Notes under the pieces: model-generated | The model's database searches: none | What the model was told of the DNA's origin: nothing | Seen by the model: only the letters and a program-made list of their open reading frames with translations | Source of the DNA: Cololabis saira | Lineage: Eukaryota > Chordata > Actinopteri > Beloniformes > Belonidae | Length of the DNA stretch: 64,000 nt | Direction of reading: 5' to 3' | Assembly: GCF_033807715.1 (NCBI RefSeq) | Contig: NC_084599.1 | Span: 7,823,125 to 7,887,124, forward strand | Position numbers and translations under genes: made by a program | Shown: piece by piece, positions 62,493 through 64,000 of the stretch | Numbering within the stretch: position 1 is the first letter of the stretch | How the letters are laid out: every line of letters begins with the position of its first letter

Positions 62493-64000
62493 GTTTGGTT
62501 GCATCGTCACTTCTGATATTGACATGGCAACATGCTAAATATTTAAATTTAATTTAAATATTTTTGTCCTAAACCTGAAGGACAATGTGCAATTTCAGAA
62601 GCAAAATACTTTCTTTTAGGAATAAATTGAGAAATGAAATAAAAGCTGCGGGGAAATGTACGCTACATTTGCGTTGCTAATTTACAACGTACAAGTTCAG
62701 GTCAGAAAACAAGAAAAGTTTGCAGTTTTAAGTTAATTACAAGACTTTAGTTTATGAGTGTCAACATGTCCACTCATTGGAGCTGATAGGCACGTTCTAA
62801 TATTACCTCTTTTTTCTAAACATAGATAAAATTAAGCATGGAAAAGTATATGACAGTTTCACTGCACAGCAGCATTTGTGTGGGAAGTTCCATCATCTTT
62901 GCCGTTTGTGGGTTTCTACATGTTCTTACGGGTGTCACCAGATGAGTCACCAGACCATTTTGTTCATGGGAAACAAATAACCATGGCCGCATGGAAACCA
63001 GCGTGCACGCCTCTGGTCAGCCTCTCAAAGGTCTTCAGTCTCCAACTTCTGACTGACTGTGAGATCCCGGGTACCACAAAGTAAATGAAAAAAGGAGAAG
63101 TCATTAACTGACTGACATTTTTGACTTTTCTCACTGTTATAATGAGAAAAGAGTCTTGAAGAAGTTAGCGTATGGAGCTAGTTTGCAAAGAAGGCACGCT
63201 ACTGTTGCAGCGGTGCAGAACATCAGTGGACCCTAAGTGAGCTCTTTGTCCTTTGTATTGCTGTATATATATAAGCACAATAAACACTGAAACTTAGATT
63301 TTTCCTTAAACTTCACACAGAGAATGCAAATTGTTATCCGCACGAACATTTAATTCTGTTGCTCCTATAGCATAGACGGCCCCGTGTGATTTAATGGGGT
63401 CTTCTTATTGCCATATGGAGATAGAATTGGAAGACAAATAGGATTTAAGGAAACATATTACCTCTTGTCCCACTCTGAATTCAAAGGGCAGACCTCAGTG
63501 TTATCACAAAGAAAACAGCTTAGCAGCACTGCATTTGTTTTTCCATTCAGAGAGAGAAGCACTTTGTCTTTCCAATCGTTACCTGTCTGTGAATCAGTTG
63601 TTCCATTATGGAGGGTCTAAAGAGGGAGATGCTGTCTAGGGCTAAATTGCAATTAGTTAGCCTGCAAGTGAGGCTGGCACCAGTTAACTTGGGATATTGG
63701 AGTGCAAGGGCCCCGTAATCAGGCTTTGGTCATGTAGAACAATGCATAAAATTAAATTGACATTAATGAATAATTGTATAATGAAAATGGACGAGTAGAG
63801 TTAATTGCATGTTACAGTGAGTGTAATGCCCAGATAACCCCATATCTAATGCTATTCTTAGTCTGACTGGCGAGGCTCTCACCGTGGCTCCTCTTGGCGG
63901 GAAGTCATTAAAGCTAGGGAGTAGATAATGCCAGTGTGCCGAAACGCAGAGTGGCTACAAGCTTGCAAAGACTTTTTTCGCAGGCTTTATTTCCTAAGTG
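62493..64000 (+). other. No gene; possible regulatory block near 63600-63930
   Basis: Unique-looking sequence. 63630-63930 is rich in AATTAG, TTAATTGCAT and CATTAATGAATAATTG words and free of recognisable repeats. No exon was supported. Confidence 0.3.

Overview
This window looks like gene-poor, repeat-rich nuclear DNA from a teleost fish. It is AT-leaning and has consensus spliceosomal exon borders. It has long CA/TG, TA and TATC microsatellites and a repeat mixture typical of ray-finned fishes: hAT, Tc1/mariner and ISL2EU-like DNA transposons, L2-type and L1-type LINE pieces, a tRNA-headed SINE and a Ty3/gypsy LTR element. The species cannot be named from the sequence. Nothing prokaryotic is present: no operons, CRISPR arrays or phage genes.

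One real protein-coding gene is supported. It runs on the + strand and encodes the N-terminal part of a RING-CH (RINGv, C4HC3, MARCH-like) E3 ubiquitin ligase. The zinc finger is split over two exons (16414-16535 and 21574-21621) whose reading phases fit exactly. Two candidate first exons both end in phase 1 and would both complete the same Glu codon at the start of the first RINGv exon: 5167-5224 (good Kozak context, in-frame upstream stop, promoter-like upstream DNA) and 15331-15436. The exons after the finger, where MARCH-type proteins carry their transmembrane helices, were not found. The gene therefore probably continues past 64000, with a third intron of up to 42 kb, or its short remaining exons are unrecognised.

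Layout. 1-4880 is upstream DNA with a DNA transposon (596-1160) and a 1.8 kb foldback element with a 6-bp target duplication (1542-3354). 4880-5224 is the putative promoter and first exon. 5225-16413 is intron 1, holding a TIR transposon, a 690-bp-unit repeat block (7205-8995), and an ISL2EU remnant invaded by a 43-bp minisatellite (12110-13245). 16536-21573 is intron 2, with SINE/L2 pieces and a TG array. From 21622 onward the DNA is a putative giant intron or intergenic. It holds palindromic MITEs at 22594, 26230, 32660, 44591 and 55523, and hAT elements at 35440, 37867 and 40079. It also has an L2-type LINE broken by two of those hATs, a decayed Ty3/gypsy element on the - strand (about 48537-52425), a 55-bp perfect inverted repeat (58233-58348), a second copy of the 5808 transposon (59419-60150) and an L1-type 3' end with a 15-bp target duplication (62022-62477).

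Between repeats lie several low-repeat, TAAT-rich blocks (about 25.2-25.7, 47.5-47.7, 61.3-61.5 and 63.6-63.9 kb). They look like conserved noncoding elements of a developmental-gene landscape. That is an impression from composition, because conservation cannot be measured from one sequence.
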